DNA of 64,000 nt, from positions 2,604,001 through 2,668,000 of the forward strand of contig NW_020825706.1 of NCBI RefSeq assembly GCF_003286085.1, given 5' to 3'. The notes beneath the pieces are model-generated. The model was not told the origin of the DNA. It was given only the letters and a program-made list of their open reading frames with translations, and did no database searches. How positions within the stretch are numbered: the first letter of the stretch is position 1; each line of letters opens with the position of its first letter. The DNA comes from Drosophila persimilis (Eukaryota > Arthropoda > Insecta > Diptera > Drosophilidae). Of this stretch, positions 46,387 to 59,383 are shown one piece after another. The translations under genes were made by a program, and so were the position numbers.

Positions 46387-49300
46387 TTAGCGATTAGCAT
46401 AGTAACCATGACCATGGTTACCCATGAACTCCGTCCAACGTTGTGCGTCCAGGGGATCCAGCTCGGAGCAAACCTCGCCCGGCTGCAGCGATCGGCAGGT
46501 GCAGGTGATCCCAATGCGGGTCACAATCAACTGCGACTCGTATTTGGGCAGAGCGGGCTCCGAGTCCACCAGCCGCTCGTTGAGGCACTGCTTGAGGAAC
46601 TGTTTGCGCAAAACGCGCAAATTATCGATGGTATAGCCTGCAAAATAGACAATAACAATATACAGATTTCACTTTCTTTCCTATGATCTCACTTTTATAG
46701 GCGCTGATCTTCTCCTCCACGCAGCTGAGATCCTGGGGGGAGAACAGCGGCGGATAGGCCTCCGATTCGCGTATGTTGAGCACAAAGGCAAAGTCCAGTG
46801 ACGAGCTGGCATTGCCCAGGGCCTTCAGCAGAACCCCAGTGGAGGAAATGGAGGCCAAATACCAATCGGACTCCTCTGCTCCTCCCTCCTCGCCGGCCGC
46901 TGTGGTGGCCCTGGAGGAGGTCTCTTCGCGTCGCTGACGCTTGCGTCGCCGACGGCTCTTCTGGGCCGCCACCGCCGCCGCCTCTACGGCCTGCTCCCTG
47001 GCCTCGTTGTCCAGCTCCAGATCCCAAAGGCTGAGCGGCGACTGGGCGGACAGCGGCAGACTGGTGGTGGGGGTGCTAGTGGTGCTTGTGCTGTCGAGGC
47101 TGCCGCTGCGCACGTCCCGATTGCTGCCGCTGGGATATTTGCTGCGCAAATGGATGGGACGATCGTTCTCCATCAGCTGAGGCACTTCGTCGTTGTACAC
47201 CATCTCGTATTCCTCCGGCACGCGCATCGGATTGGGGCTATCTGGCGGTAGTGGCAGTGGCACCTGCTCGTAGTCCTTCTGCGGGGTGTGGTGAGTGGAA
47301 TCGGCATGTATCTGAATAATCAATCTGTACTTACAAACTCCTTGGGATAGACACCACCTCCGAAGGGGGGAATCTCGTTGGGCAGCAGCTCCTGCAGCTG
47401 CTGATCCAGCAGCGGATTGTGCTTGTGATGCTTGCGCTTCACCGTCTGCTCCGCCTCGGCCACTTGGCGCAGGAGCTGCTCCCGATTGGCCAGCAGCTTC
47501 TTGAGCAGCTTCGGGTGCTTGAGCGGTGACTGCTTGCCGGCTGGAGCCGGTCGCTGTGTGCGATTCAGCTGAACCTCCAGATCGTCGGTGCTGAAGAGCA
47601 CCGCTCCTGGCGGCTCAATGTGTCGGGCAATCGCATAGAGCTTCAGCACCGTGGATTCATTGTAGCGAAGGCGACAGGTGTCCGCCCGGGCCTGCAGGAT
47701 GATGTCGCTGTCCGGCACGAACTCGTAGGCATCCCGCGCATTGGGTTTATTGCGGCACTGGATCTGCCAGTGCAGGAAGAAGTCTCCCCCGAAGCTCTGC
47801 GAAATGGAGACTCCCCCGAGGAGACTGTTCGCCCCACCGGCATCCGTCATCATGGCGTTGAGCAGGGGCTGTCCTGTGCGTCCGTCCAGGATGGTGGTCT
47901 GCGAGTAGTAGTAGACGGGGAAGCCCGGTCCCGAGTTGTACTTAACCATGAAATCGGTGACATTGTCGTGGTTGAAGTGGCCCGGCACGATGGCACTCAC
48001 GCACTCGCTGGCGGGGAAGGTGTAGTTCCACATGACGCTGTAGTTGGCACCGTTGAAGGCGTAGACGGTGCTGTTGAAGGCGGCCACCACCACATCGGAG
48101 ATGCCGTCTCCATTGAGATCGGTGAGTACGGCAGGGACCATCAGACCCGATCCCGGCTGCTGGTAGAGCGGCGTGAAATGCTTCTCACTCGTGTGGGCCA
48201 TCAACGAGTGCAGGCGGAGGGAGTAGACTCCTCCGGGGGTGTTCTGGCCACCCGTGAGGATCAGCAGGACATCGGTGCCGTCCGCCTGGGTGAGCAGTTG
48301 GATGGGCACGAACATCTCCTCGCGGTAGGGCGTGGGGATGCTGCGGATGACCTTGCCCGTCTTCCCGGAGATCAGCTTGATGTGCCCCGCCTTGGACTCT
48401 TCGCGCTCCTCCAGATGGGCGGCAATCAGCTCGGGAACTGCATCGCCATCCAGATCGCGAAGAACATTGATCGTATAGAGATCCATGACGATGGGGGAAT
48501 TGGTCTCCACCTCCAGCTCACGAAAGTGCCAGATGACCGAGCCAGTGCGTCCATTGATGGCATAAATCATCTAACAAAAGGGATTTCCGGTAAGGATTCA
48601 GCCACGAAAAGACTTTAATAATGCTCACCCCCAGTCTTCCAGCTGCCACACAATCCGTGCCGCCATCCCCGTCCACATCGGCGCTGCAGTGCAGCGAGAA
48701 GACATTGGCCACGCTCCAGGACTGCCACAGAATGGAGCCATCCCTGCCATTAAGGGCCACCACACCGCCCTCGCAGGGAACCTCGTCCTCGCCCTGGGAG
48801 GACTTGCATCTGGGCAGGGGTATGCCCTCGTAGTGGATGTTGTCGTCCACGCCATAGCCAAAGATCACATCCTGGACGCCATCCCCGTTCAGATCCGCCG
48901 CTCGCAGCGGACTCTCGCTGTTCATGCGCGCCAGGCTGCGTGTCCAGCGCTTCTGGACACTGATCTGAGTGCAGGGCACGAACTCGCTGCCCAAACTGCT
49001 CCCATAACCGATGCTGGAGGAGGCTCCGCCAGCTGTACCGACGGCAGAGATGCCCGACAGCTGGTTGGGATCCTCGCGCCACCAGTGGCGGATCCTCTGC
49101 AGCGGCAGGGGGAAGAGCGTGAGCATGAGGGCGGCGAGGCTGAGCAGGGCACAGATCACGGTGAAGGCGGCCAGAGCATAGCAGAAGGGCTCGCAGCAGC
49201 GGCCGCAGCGTCGTCGCTTGTGCAGCTTCATGATGGGAGCGGAGGATCCCGAGCTGGAAATGGAACCCGAGCTGTGTTTGCGTCGTGGTGCCATCAGGGG

Positions 49301-49510
49301 GCGTTTCAGGCCCTGCTCTTCGCTGCGCTAAAGGTGGATACAATGGGTTTATTATGGATGCATATGTGTGCCGTTGATGATCCTTACTTTGGCCGAGCGG
49401 GCGTCCTTGATGAACACCTCATCGTCCACATCGTCGCTGATGTCCTCATCGATGGAAGAGTCCCGTATGGCGATGCGCTTCGAGGGCACATATGGTCGCA
49501 GTTTGATCAT
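46387..49510 (-). CDS. FAM234-like FG-GAP (beta-propeller) membrane protein, complete copy B
   Basis: Five exons, 49388-49510, 48629-49327, 47335-48570, 46693-47278 and 46387-46637, give 964 aa. The N-terminus MIKLRPYVPSKRIAIRDSSI and an acidic patch are followed by a basic/cysteine stretch (KLHKRRRCGRCCEPFCY) and a signal anchor at about residues 89-113 (FTVICALLSLAALMLTL), a type II topology. The extracellular part carries repeated FG-GAP-type calcium loops: DLNGDGVQDVIFGYG, DVDGDGGTDCVAAG, DLDGDAVPELIAAH and DLNGDGISDVVVAAFN. FAM234 proteins share this layout; molecular role unknown. The C-terminal third (low-complexity, then AEESDWYLASISSTG) is longer than in vertebrates. I placed intron 3 at 47279-47334 (56 bases), because the nearer acceptor would make a 23-base intron. 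An acceptor just upstream of the first exon (49552) suggests a 5' untranslated exon. Confidence 0.85.
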
Positions 49511-52500
49511 CTTGTCGATCGCGTTCGAGGACTCTCGCTGCGCCTGGAAGTATGCAACAGTCGATGGTCGCGTTTAAGGGAATTTCTGTACAGTTTTTAA
49601 TGCATTTTGTTATCCTCTTTTTTGGGCCAAGCAGCAGCAGGAAAAACTGCAGTCAGTGCGCGTCCTGCGGGTCGTGTAAAAATCGATGGCGACGTCACCA
49701 GCTACGGGCTCAGCTGGTTTTGGGTTTTTGGATTTCGGCGCAGGCGCATCGCAAGGCGAACGGGCCACCCCACTCTCTCACTGCCACCCAGGCACACGCA
49801 CACACACACTCCCACGCAGATAAGAGAGAGAACTGCACGGGCAGGGTATGATACGGATCAGGTAAGGCATTCAGTCTACAAAGGGTTCCGCTCTCTGAAG
49901 AAACTTGTATAATGAAACCCAGGAAGGGAGGCCCAACCCCACCCTTCGTTTGATTGTACCCTGGAACCGCACACGTGTTGGCCAACGGCTACAGGTTTTG
50001 TTTGTCAACATTGCTGACGCCCACCTGGACGCCACGCGCTCTCCCTCTCTCAAGAGAGAGCCTCCCTTTCTCTCGGATGGCAACTGTTGCTTGGCTGGGG
50101 GTGTGGGCCCCTCAGACCCTACGCCACCCTCACATCCCGGCTGGCAACTCCCTTATTAACATTGTCAAAGCGGTTCAATGTCCTCCGCTTTGGGGCCTTT
50201 TCATGAATGAAGTAGAGGGTGGGCCAGACAGGAGTTGGAGAGAGTGAGTCTCAAAGAGAGAGAGAGTGGGTGGGTGGGTTTTTCATTCAGCAAACTTCCG
50301 CATATTGGGGGGGAGTAAATGTGGGACACAGCCTTCTGTGGGGCACTGGTGTGTTTGCGATTCAGGTTGCTTATTAATTTTTAATGCCATTTTGTCTGCG
50401 GTTCTATGGCCACTGGCCAGGAAATGAGATGACAGAGAGATTGGAAAAGCTGACGGCAAGAGACGTTGTTCAGCACTGTTTGAGAGCTACCGATGATCGA
50501 CAGACCAGTTGTTAGATCAAATTACCTCTAGCATGATTAAAACCACACAATCTTCCTCAGTTCCATATTTTCCAACTTTGTACATCTTTAAATCTCCGAT
50601 CTTCTGTGATTTCCGCTTGAGTGGAGCTGAATTGCCGTGCCAGGCCTTGGGGCCTGCTCCTTGTCTTACTTTTTCTTAATAATTTCCACGACCTTGCCAC
50701 AATTGACGTCACTATAACTACTATAGTATTACAAAAAATACATTTTCCCGCAGCAGAATCTATTTCAATAATGTTTTTTTGTTCATACATAATTTATTTT
50801 TCACAAATTCTGTTCTATGACGTAGCCGCTTGTCAAAAGCCAAAAACACAAGTGAAAAAAAATTCCCTCTCTTTTCAAATTGAAAGTGCGCCAAAAACCT
50901 TTTGCGAAAAATCCACGGCTGCGGCGGCTACGGCTACGGGTGCTGCTGCTGCCCTCAGCAGAAACTTAAGAGCACCACTTAGTGGTGCAGCAGCAGGACG
51001 CCGGGGCAACGTCTCGTCTCTGTGAAAGGCGTGCACGAGCCTGAGCACTCAGGTCGGTTCGGTGGGGGTCCAAGCTCGACTGCATTCGAATAAACTATAG
51101 AAAAATCAGCGGCTTTTTATAGCCATCCCCCTCATCCAGCCATCCATCTATAGAGAGCTGGGGGTCTGTGGGTGCTTAAGTGTGTTATTATCGCATCAGA
51201 GATAATTTAATAACGACGAGTCCTTCTGCTTCTTGTGCCGCCTGTGTGTCGGAGGCCAGAAACAGAAAGGATGCGATGCAATGTGTAGCTGTGCCGTTTG
51301 AAGAGTGTTGCGGCAAGGCGTTGAGTGTTTGGCAAAGGCCCCCCCGCCCCACCAAATGAGAGGCAGGCAGGGACCTCTATAGGCTATACAGCCATACATG
51401 TCTCTAGTGGGGCGACAACTGCTTCAAGGTTAGGACAGGAAGGCAGGCAATCACCCCCCCCGCCATTCCTCCCCAACAGGTATTTCCAGGGTGAAGAGTA
51501 TCTATTTATCTACATGCGAGTATACTTTCTTTGGTAATTTCTATATACGGATTGGATAAAAAGAAGCCGTTTTCTATGGATGAAAGTGGAAGGTCTCTAA
51601 GGTATCCTCTTGGATATCCAGAGGTCTCTACTGAGAGAACTAAGTGCGAAATAACCTATAGATTGGCTGATAAACTGATAGATATTGATAGATAGTTTGA
51701 ATATCCATCAGACAATTCTATGCTCATGTATTCTATGGTTTTTGATTTAAAAGTTTTACCTTAACTCTTTTTTTCATAAATCTCTAATATCTAAAGGAAA
51801 ATATAAAATATTTTCTAGGGTTTTCTCTTCTCCTTTTATCCCCTGTTTCCTTTTATTCAGTAAAGTTCTCTATATAGAAAATAAGCAAGATAAAAACTCT
51901 AAAGCTAGAACTCTTAAATGCTTTTACTCCTATGATACACCCCTACCTTTCCATTTTACACCCCTCTTCTTCCCTCCTAACGAACTGTACTCCCATCAGC
52001 TTTGGTGTTCCCCCCTTTGGCCACTCAACCAAAGCTCTTTTGTCATCTCATTAAACTTGATTTTCCAGGCTTGATTTTCCTCTCTCTCCCTCTTTATTTT
52101 CCCTCTGATTTGTGCATTCCGTCGTGTGACGTCAGGCGGTGGGGGCAGGGGTCGGTAGGGTTCATTGGATTACCGTTGTGCCGTTGCATTCATTAGCCGC
52201 CATGTGGACAGGGGTCCCCAAGTGTCTGCTCACTTATGTCCCCCTCCCACATCTATCCCTCCTTTCCTTGCAACATTTTCGCTGCGACAAATGGGCCACT
52301 CCTTGGTGCAGCACTTGACAAGTTGCGGAAGGACCTCTAACAAGGCCCCAACTGATTGGAAAAAATCACAAAAACTTAAGCAACGAAAGTGTGAACGAAA
52401 TACAAAAAGATTCAAACCCGAGACGGGCCAAAGGAGGGAAATCTATGAGAATTTCCCCGAATTAAATATTGCCTCAAATCGATAGACAAATGAAGGTCCT

Positions 52501-54592
52501 GGCCATGCATCATATAGCGGAATGTCGATGACGACAGAGCACCCCCAGTGCAGAGCAGAGCAGAGCAGAGCAGGGTACAGATTATGTGGCAAACGGAGGC
52601 AATGCCAAAGCACTCGAGGAAATTATGTTAAGTGACTGAAGGCAAGACAAACAGACGACGACGACGAGGCAGAAGGATATTTGCCTGTGTCCTATATATA
52701 TCGTAGTAGTAGATACACACGCACATACATATAGTCGCGTCCATTGTCACTCGGATATATGCAGCATCCTGTCTTTAGTTCCTTGTTTTTCCTCCCGATA
52801 TTAAAGTCTACAACATCATTTTCCAGGGGGCTTTCACTTTTGTTTTTCCCAACGAAACCGCAGTCTGAAAAAGAACGAACCCCCGTTGCACACACACACA
52901 CACACACACAGGACATCATCGTCAAGCATCCTGCCTGACATCCTTCGGTTGGTTCGCGTTAGCCGCTGCAACGCTTTTAAATTCAAATCGGAGGCGCCTC
53001 CAACTGTCAGTTGCCAGCGAAAGTTCGAACTGCAAAGACGTTCAGATCGGAACAAAAAACAAAAACTAAAAAAGGAAAAATCTTAAAAAATTCTTTAAAA
53101 TTAAATAAATATTTTTCTCAATATTTATTCGTGCAAAAATTTATATTTAAAAAGTGTTAAATTAATGGAAAAAATTGGTGTTTCAAATATATCCAAGAGA
53201 TTGACGAGCTGATGGTTATGCAATCGCTCGGAAGATTCTAGAAATCTAGCAAGAATTAAGTGCTTCAGAAACCCAGAAGAAGGTTTTGAGGGGAAACAAG
53301 AACCATCTCCATCTATTGATTGTGTAAGAACATTTTGAAGAAACTTGTATCTATTAAAAACGGCAAGAGTAACCCCTGCTGAAAACCACAGCATGTCTGT
53401 TTCTGTCCTTCAATATGGAGGATCTTTAAGATTTTATTAATTTTTAAAGAAAATCTTTGCTTTTAATATTAAATATGAATAAAAATTGATAAATTAACGC
53501 CATTAAACTAAACAGTCCTCTTTTAAGGATCTTTAAGCTTCTAATTTCATGAATTTTCAAAGAAAAACATAGTTTCTGATTTTGGGATTCAAAAAAAATT
53601 ATCTATTGCCTATTGATTTAGGTGAATTTGAATTTGATTTGAATTCGTTAGATCCTGAATCTTCAGCTCATAAAAGAAATTTCAAATGAATTAAAGGAAA
53701 TTAAATCGAACAATTTTTCACATTTTCCAATAATTCAATACTTATTTTTTAAAGAGTTTTCCCCTGTAATATTTGTATACTTTAGTTTTTAAATTCTTAA
53801 ATAAAAAACCCTACTTTTCATGACGTGATTTTCTAAAGGATTTTTCTCTGGATTTTTCCACAATTAAATGATGAACATCTGTCCAAAAATTCTATTCAAA
53901 TCCAGTAAAAATTACTCATTTATGATTCTTTAAGTTGTCCCCAATTTCCCGCAATAAAAAACTACAACAAGAAAACCCCTTCCCAAAACCCGAGCACGAG
54001 TCCTACCTCCGACAATTGTCCTTGTCTAATGGGGGGCTGCTCCTCTATATTGCATTGGCGGTGATTCCTCTTTCATTGCTTCCCGCTTGCTCTGCCCCTC
54101 CTCCTCCACCACCGCATCGTCGAGGCGCATAAAAAGGCGCATGGGCCACTTAAGGAGCGGCGGCAGTGCCCGTGCCCCCTCCCATCCCTGCTTCTACCCT
54201 GGTTAGCCTTCGAGTGGCTTTAATTGTGAATTAAGACGGGTATTGTGCGGCAAGAGAGAGACAGAGGGGGACAGGTACTGCCTGCCTGCCAGGGTTGCCA
54301 TCCATCCCAGCCAATGCCGAGGCCGATTTACTGTGCTTTTGGTCCTTTGTTATATTTTTATTTACTTGGGCAAGCAGCATAATTGTTGCTACTTTTCACG
54401 TGTCAATCGCTCTCGAATCTCGAATGTCGATTGTCAAGGACGGAGACCCTTCGATAGGTTGCCTTCGTCTTTGATCCTTTGCGAAGGCGAAGGTCAATGA
54501 AATATCCGATTTACGTATCAATACCTACTGTCTTTTGTCTTTTGCCACCTACTGTACACACACAGGAAGCACCCTGAGAGAGGCTCAGAGAA
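49511..54592. other. Noncoding region between FAM234-like copy B and ort
   Basis: No coding gene is supported. The left part (to about 51100) is GC-richer with CT tracts, a CGACGTCA word and a 17-base palindrome at 50972-50988, and probably holds the FAM234-like promoter and 5' exon(s). The middle and right parts are AT-rich, with a (CA)n run at about 52888-52910 and a perfect CRE at 52127-52134. A CACACACAG acceptor-like site near 54564 may mark a 5' untranslated exon boundary of ort. Confidence 0.55.
50972..50988. other. 17-base perfect palindrome
   Basis: GCACCACT-T-AGTGGTGC: eight-base arms around one central base, in a GC-rich part of the presumed FAM234-like 5' region. Could be a dimeric factor site or a hairpin. 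Confidence 0.7.
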
Positions 54593-56239
54593 ATGGTGGC
54601 ACAAATATTCCTACTGGTGATATGCTTCATCTGCCTCAAGCAGTATGCCAAAGGGGAATTCCAGTGAGTAAATTGCATTTGGATTATCTATCTATAATAT
54701 ATATATTCCGATCCAATCTTCAGACAAAGTCTAGCCATCACAGACATTCTGCCGGAGGATATCAAACGATATGACAAGATGCGACCCCCCAAAAAGGAGG
54801 GCCAGCCCACGATAGTATATTTCCATGTGACGGTAATGGGCCTGGACTCCATCGATGAGAACTCCATGACCTATGTGGCGGATGTGTTCTTTGCCCAGAC
54901 CTGGAAGGATCATCGCCTGCGTCTGCCCGAGAACATGACCCAGGAGTATCGTCTGCTGGAAGTCGATTGGCTGAAGAACATGTGGCGTCCAGATTCGTTT
55001 TTCAAAAATGCCAAGTCGGTCACCTTCCAGACGATGACCATTCCCAATCACTACATGTGGCTGTACAAGGACAAGACGATCCTGTACATGGTCAAGCTGA
55101 CCCTCAAGCTGTCGTGCATCATGAATTTTGCTATCTATCCGCACGACACCCAGGAGTGCAAGCTGCAAATGGAGAGCCGTAAGTCGCGGCGTGCTCTTCC
55201 ACAGAAGTCTTTACTTTAAGGTCTTTCTTCTACCCTCAGTATCCCACACCACAGATGATTTGATCTTCCAATGGGACCCCACAACTCCTCTGGTGGTGGA
55301 CGAGAACATAGAGCTGCCACAAGTGGCACTTATACGCAACGAAACGGCGGACTGTACGCAGGTCTATTCCACGGGTAACTTCACCTGCTTGGAGGTGGTC
55401 TTCACATTGAAGCGGCGTCTCGTGTACTACGTTTTCAACACCTATATACCCACCTGCATGATCGTGATCATGTCGTGGGTGTCCTTCTGGATCAAGCCAG
55501 AGGCGGCTCCTGCCAGGGTCACGCTCGGGGTCACTTCCCTCCTCACACTCTCCACGCAACACGCCAAGTCGCAGTCCTCGCTGCCGCCTGTCTCCTACCT
55601 GAAAGCCGTGGATGCCTTCATGTCCGTCTGCACGGTCTTCGTGTTCATGGCTCTCATGGAGTACTGCCTGATCAACATTGTCCTGAGCGACACGCCCATA
55701 CCCAAGCCCATTGCCTATCCGCCCAAGCCGGTGGCTGGTGAGGGGGCCGCCAAAAAGGATCCTGAATCGGGCGCGGCCGGGGGAGGAGGTGGTGGCAATC
55801 CTCCTGCGGGCAGTAAGCCCACTATGCTGCCACTGGCCGATGAAAAGATGGAGAAAATTGAAAAGATATTCGATGAGATGACCAAAAACAGGAGGGTAAA
55901 TACTCACAGATACTATTCCACTAAAGATCTCTCATGGTTGTGGCCATTCCTTAGATTGTGACCACCACACGCCGTGTGGTGCGACCGCCCCTGGATGCCG
56001 ATGGTCCCTGGATACCCCGCCAGGAGTCGCGTATCATCCTGACGCCTGGCATCGCTGCTCATCCGCCGCCACCGCCGCCGCCGCCAGTGGAGCCGGAACT
56101 GCCGAAGCCCAAGCTGACGCCCGCCCAGGAGCGGCTCAAGCGGGCGATCTACATCGATCGGACATCGAGGGTCCTGTTTCCGGCGCTCTTTGCCAGCCTC
56201 AATGGCATCTATTGGTGTGTGTTCTACGAGTATCTGTAA
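54593..56239 (+). CDS. ort: Ort: histamine-gated chloride channel subunit
   Basis: Four exons, 54593-54663, 54724-55178, 55240-55895 and 55955-56239, give 488 aa (melanogaster Ort is about the same length). The signal peptide is MVAQIFLLVICFICL. The mature start QQSLAITDILPEDIKRYDKM is typical of fly histamine channels. The Cys-loop pair is at about residues 155 and 169 and the second disulfide pair, found in glycine/glutamate/histamine-type channels, at about 214 and 225. Segment 1 (about 236-258) is followed by PARVTLGVTSLLTLSTQ, the anion-selective pore segment 2, then segment 3 (about 296-318) and segment 4 ending IYWCVFYEYL. The loop between segments 3 and 4 is rich in proline and glycine and is the most diverged part. 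Ort receives histamine released by photoreceptors on lamina and medulla neurons. HisCl1 is the close paralogue, but the segment 2-3 residues match Ort. Confidence 0.95.
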
Positions 56240-59200
56240 TATGTGACAGACACTCCTCTCAGTGTCCTCCTGGTCCCCCTCTCTCTGTACATATGCTCGC
56301 TCTTAAACGTTGATTGTTCGCATATATATCGCATATATCGTATATATACATATATATCTCTTAAATCTTAAGCTTTCAGGCGCACAGAAGCTTTAAGTCG
56401 TATGAATTTTAAAACATAGACAAAATATTGTTGAAAACACCACACACACTCTGAAGATATGAATAATATTGGTATTATTATTAATTATTATTATAATCGA
56501 TAAATAATACAATTCCTGCAACAAGCTTCATGTTTTAGAGATCCAGTTCCACTGACGTTGTAGCTGCTGTAGAATTAAGCGGAAAACATGATTACTTCTA
56601 ATTAATTTATGTCTCAAACAAACAAATGCTTTTAATTGTAAATAAATAGAGAGAAAAATCATACCCCAACAGAGTTTCACTGGGAGAGAGAGACAGAGAG
56701 AGAGTCCACCTCTATCTGCAGCGCTGATGATAACCCACCCTGGGACGGCTAAGCTACTCTGTAAGAGAGAGAGAGAGAGAAAGTATGGTGTTTCTTCATT
56801 CTTTTGTTATAATATTGATCTGATTGAAAGATCGAAAGAACATGCTCAGAATAGGTTCCACAATTTTCAAAAGTAAAGCCGCTAAACCTTTTCCACCAAC
56901 TTATAGATTTCGATGAAATATTTCTTATGTTACAGATAGATTAATTCTTAATGAAACCAAAAAAGTTTGCGATCTCTGGAACATGTATTTATGACACTTT
57001 TTTTCTGAAATGTTTCCTCATGGCCGTTACACGAAAATTAAGCTTTGAATCAAGCTTTTGCTGGGCTTTCTTTGTAACGGTAATACACGCTGATTCAAAC
57101 AGCTGTTTGAAAAGCCCTTGCCTTAGCTTAAAGCTTATAGCCATGCCATACAATGAACTCTAACGACAGGTACCTCCCTTGATAGACCCCCTCTTTACCC
57201 TAGCAATTTCTTATGGCCCTTTTACATTATATTTTTCCAACATTTTCTCAGCCATTAGGCCGCATACCCATTCATTTATTAACACTCTTCTTCGTTAGAC
57301 GTTGGACGATTATTTCGCGCTGCTTTTTCTTTCCAAAAGGTGTCAACATTTGGACAAACAATGGAACTTGCTCGGGTTTCGTTTCTACTGGTTGTAGAGT
57401 GTGTGGAGGGTCGGGCTTTATGAATACCCAATTAATTATGTTGGTCACACGCTCTACACTTTTACACTTTTTGCCATTTCACGGTCGTTAGTGACGAGCA
57501 GAGCAAAGAGCAAAAAAAAAACATAAAAACATATACAAAATCCAGCAAATGAGACAAAGATAAGAGTAAGAAAGGGAGATCTTCCAATGTGAATGGTTTC
57601 CTTGGGCTCTTCTTCTCCGAAGATCCAAGGATTTCCATTTAATTTTAGTTTGGTTTAGTTTGGGTTTCTCCTTTCCATCGATGATACGAGTATATATTGT
57701 TTTCGCTTGAAATTATTAGCATTTAAAGTAGGCCAACTGAAGACCAATAAGTTTTTTGGGGAAACCACAGTCCGAATATGATTCACTCCCTGCACTCGAT
57801 CGTTCGACTGTCTGCTGTGCCTCTATGAGAAACATAGGAAGGTTGTGCAAACCGGGGAATACCTGAGGTTGAGCCCCCGAAACCGACTAGTGCCTTCAGT
57901 ACGAGTGTTTTATGTGGGTGTGTGCTCAATGTAAATTTGTTTAGCCCCAAAGAGACGATGGATGGGTTCAAAGCGGGTTGTTGTTCAAGGCAGATTTTGG
58001 TTAAGTAAATTTCCATTGGTTCCTGAGAAACATAACAACAAATTATCCAGATTTTGCACAAGAAATATACGAAAATATAATTGATTTTACTGCTGTTTAT
58101 ACGATGTTTTGGTATCGTTTAACTATCTATTTAGATAGAGAATTAATAGACATGTTTGTCTAAGAAATATCCCAGATTTCTGTTTAAGAAAAACCCCTAA
58201 AATGGTTTTACTATAACGTCTCTGTAGTTCTCTTCAGACTTTCTTTTTAAAAACGATTAGGGCATAGATTTCATGGAAATTTCTTGTAATAAAAATCTAC
58301 TAAAAAGATGGATATCTTTTCTTTATTTTGATGCATTTTTTTTCAATAAAAATCAATTAAAAATTATGGTTATCGTTTTTCATCGTTATATCCCCCTTCC
58401 TGTCATAGAACTTCTCTAGAAAAAATATGATACTCTCCAGATTCTATCGACATAGCTTCACTCTGCAATCTGTTGCAGATTTCTGCCTGATCTGCAAGTC
58501 TCTGCTGCTGTCTCTCTGGTGGCTCTTCATCTGATCTGTCTCTGGGGCCCAGCGTGAGAGAGAGAGAGAGAGAGAGACAGTCACTGCCAGACAATGCCCA
58601 AAAGTCTGAAGAAAGTAAAAATCCAGCTACCGTTGCGGCTTTTAGGTCTCTCTCTCTCTCTTTCTCTCTCTGCACAGCACTCCCCGCTCCGCACTCCACT
58701 CTCCACTCTTTCCACAAACGAAAACGAAACGAAACGATCTGCAACAGCAACAACACAAAAGCCAAAGCCAAAGCCAAAGCTGCCTGACAACGACTGAAAA
58801 AAGATTGTACGATTGTTGTGCCTCGAGACGTCGCTGGGGGTTTTGTCTTTTGGCCGTTTTTTCAGTTTCAATTTCAGTCGAATTCGGGCAGCAACGGCAC
58901 ACGGAAGCAGGAGCCGCAATACGCACAAGCCCCAAATATTGGAATAATAACACAACACCAGAAATAAACAACAAAAAATAAACTTATATTGAAAGTGAAA
59001 TTTTTGCTCTGGCAATCGCAAATTTTGAAATCCGTGCGGCGAGTGGCGTATAAAAATAAATATTACAAAATTCAATTAAAGCCAATTGGCAGCTAAAATC
59101 GAGACAATTTCCATATAAAAAGCCCAGGCTCGAAGACGAAACGAAACACTTTTAACACTTTCATTTTCGTTTCAATTTCGTTTTCGTTTTCGCTGCGTTT

Positions 59201-59383
59201 CGTTGGGTTCGTTCGCTCGCTCGTTCGCTTCGTTCGTTCGTTCGTGTCGGCGTCGCGAGGGACGTGCGGTGTTTCGTTGAGTGTGTTAAATAATAGTAAA
59301 CAAAAAGCAAAGTGAACGAAATCGGTCTGGCAAATGTTGAAAAACTGAAAGAAAAACGAAAATAAACCATACGAATCGATTCA
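56240..59383. other. Noncoding region between ort and the CLIP-domain gene
   Basis: Starts with the ort 3' untranslated region (candidate AATAAA at 56641). It then holds AT-rich DNA with GA runs (about 56763-56780 and 58556-58576). From about 58560 GC content rises toward the next gene's promoter. No coding gene is supported. Confidence 0.6.
59113..59121 (+). promoter_or_regulatory. Candidate TATA box of the CLIP-domain gene
   Basis: TATAAAAAG lies 270 bases upstream of the start codon. An initiator-like TTTCATTT at 59158 is about 45 bases downstream, rather far for ideal spacing, so the assignment is tentative. Confidence 0.35.

Larger units (their letters stand above)
45836..49365. repeat. 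Tandem segmental duplication, distal copy (B)
   Basis: Counterpart of 35661-38545. It starts in DNA matching DRG2 intron 1 and ends in FAM234-like intron 1, beyond which copy B continues into its true first coding exon while copy A does not. Copy B therefore keeps the ancestral right flank, and copy A (beside complete DRG2) the ancestral left flank, as expected for a direct tandem duplication. Confidence 0.95.

Noticed and set aside
47312..47334. 23-base intron in FAM234-like copy B (ATTCAG acceptor)
   Set aside because: Too short for fly splicing. The CCCCGCAG acceptor at 47279 gives a 56-base intron in the same phase.
55236..55907. 223-codon minus-strand frame opposite ort
   Set aside because: Antisense shadow of ort exon 3; histidine/arginine-rich composition is the complement of biased codons.
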